The notes beneath the pieces are model-generated. The model did not search any database. It was not told the origin of the DNA and saw only the letters and a program-made list of their open reading frames with translations. The translations under genes and the position numbers were made by a program. This document shows positions 63,334 to 64,000 of a DNA stretch of 64,000 nt, one piece after another. This DNA comes from Symbiobacterium thermophilum (GTDB taxonomy: Bacteria; Bacillota; Sulfobacillia; DYFQ01), in the NCBI GenBank assembly GCA_020725105.1, contig DYFQ01000002.1:47531-111530 (forward strand), read 5' to 3'. The number at the start of each line of letters is the position of its first letter. Position 1 is the first letter of the stretch.

Positions 63334-64000
63334 TTATACCCGGGCCGTTTCCTTACGGGCACCGGCCCCGAAGTACTCGGGCAGGTGCTTCTCGGCCTGG
63401 GCCAGCATCTCCTGCTCGGAGATGCTGGTGGTCCGACGGTGGACGGTATACTGCTCTTCGACCCAGGCGAAGATCCTCTCGACGCCCGGGTGCCGCTTGT
63501 CAAGCTTCTCGTCGTCCTTCAAGCCCAGGCGCTGGTTGACCCAGAAGGCCACCCCGGCGATGCCGGACTTGTCGGTGATGTTCACGCCGAGCGGGCGGTT
63601 GAGCAGCCGCGCGGTGTCGAAGATGTTGTAGATCTCCTCGTTCTTGATGACGCCGTCGGCATGGATGCCGGCCGCCGTCACGTTGAACTGCCGGCCGAGG
63701 AACGGCGTCATGGACGGGATCGGGTAGCCGATCTCCCGCTCGAAGTACTCGCCGATCTCGGTGATGACCGTCGGGTCCATGCCGTTCAGGCTGCCGGTGA
63801 GCCCGGCGTACTCGAACACCAGTCCCTCGATGGGGGTGTTGCCGGTGCGCTCACCGAAGCCCAGGAGCGTCCCGTTGACCGCCCCGCAGCCGTACAGCCA
63901 GGCGGTGGACCCGTTGATCAGCACCTTGTAGAAGTCGTTGTGGCCGTGCCACTCCAGTTGCTGCTTGGGCACGCCGGCGTCGTTGATGAGGGTGTGGACC
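63334..64000 (-). CDS. Re-citrate synthase / homocitrate-synthase-like enzyme, C-terminal part
   Basis: The gene enters from beyond 64000, so its N-terminus is missing; about 221 residues are seen. The HMG-CoA-lyase-like TIM-barrel signature LEWHGHNDFYKVLINGS carries the metal-binding HGHND, and GCGAVNGTLLGFGERTGNTP follows. The FNVTAAGIHADGVIKNEEIY block matches isopropylmalate/homocitrate synthase relatives, including Clostridial Re-citrate synthase. With mdh next to it, formation of citrate from oxaloacetate and acetyl-CoA is the most likely reaction; homocitrate synthase is the alternative. Confidence 0.85.
   Translation of the reverse strand, partial: VHTLINDAGVPKQQLEWHGHNDFYKVLINGSTAWLYGCGAVNGTLLGFGERTGNTPIEGLVFEYAGLTGSLNGMDPTVITEIGEYFEREIGYPIPSMTPFLGRQFNVTAAGIHADGVIKNEEIYNIFDTARLLNRPLGVNITDKSGIAGVAFWVNQRLGLKDDEKLDKRHPGVERIFAWVEEQYTVHRRTTSISEQEMLAQAEKHLPEYFGAGARKETARV

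Overview
The window is about 70 percent G+C and densely packed, mostly on the minus strand. Neighbouring genes are very often joined by 4-base GTGA or ATGA start/stop overlaps. Gene content points to a high-GC, probably thermophilic, anaerobic or microaerophilic member of the Firmicutes (Symbiobacteriia, Limnochordia or Moorella-like Clostridia). The evidence is an S-layer-homology protein, a Rex redox repressor, a Clostridia-style hemA-ccsA-precorrin-2 dehydrogenase-hemC-cobA/hemD-hemB-hemL order, a Re-citrate-synthase-like enzyme, an aldehyde:ferredoxin oxidoreductase and two different [NiFe]-hydrogenases. The genus cannot be named from this window alone. No rRNA, tRNA, CRISPR array, insertion sequence or prophage was recognised. 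Layout: (1) 1-3063, plus strand: the end of a class III aminotransferase, a coupled metallo-beta-lactamase-fold protein and a secreted SLH protein. (2) 3141-6697, minus: an uncharacterised operon of a membrane coiled-coil protein, DUF1257/Ycf35-like, DUF2997-like and 72-aa proteins and a Ycf46-like AAA+ ATPase, read from a TATAAT promoter. (3) 6713-12108: acyl-CoA dehydrogenase, an XapX peptide, methylmalonyl-CoA mutase (two subunits) with MeaB, and Rex. (4) 12172-20851: a small membrane protein, a D,D-carboxypeptidase, then a quinone cluster (ubiD, ubiA, a three-gene ABC importer, ubiX, a TetR regulator, ubiE). (5) 21045-28983: a LacI regulator with a LacI-type operator upstream, a membrane-anchored glycoside-hydrolase-like protein, two MFS transporters, a methyltransferase and sucCD. 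(6) 29128-39552, minus: a twelve-gene operon for a membrane-bound group 4 [NiFe]-hydrogenase with complex I-like subunits in the order J-K-L-M-N-A-B-C-D-H-I, followed by its maturation protease. (7) 39790-42299, plus and divergent: a haem c-type (CxxCH) sensor kinase and an OmpR-type regulator. (8) 42475-47434, plus: a small Cys-rich membrane peptide, a cytosolic group 3b NAD(P)-linked [NiFe]-hydrogenase (four genes) and hypA. (9) 47431-54063: threonine degradation (kbl, tdh), a MoaD/ThiS protein and small partner, a tungsten-type aldehyde oxidoreductase and malic enzyme. (10) 54229-64000, minus: tetrapyrrole synthesis from glutamyl-tRNA to uroporphyrinogen III and precorrin-2/sirohydrochlorin, then malate dehydrogenase and a partial citrate/homocitrate-synthase-like gene. 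How the parts fit (inference): the group 4 enzyme would couple ferredoxin oxidation and H2 turnover to ion pumping, the group 3b enzyme would link H2 to NAD(P)H, and a haem-bearing sensor between them could set expression by redox state. Aldehyde oxidoreductase, succinyl-CoA synthetase and methylmalonyl-CoA mutase feed acids and acyl-CoA into a partial TCA cycle, and the quinone and haem clusters supply the respiratory cofactors. The most unusual features are the circularly permuted complex I-like hydrogenase operon, the haem sensor between two hydrogenase loci, the AAA+/DUF1257/DUF2997 module, a MoaD ending in Gly-Gly-Arg-Arg, and an attenuator-like leader before mdh.
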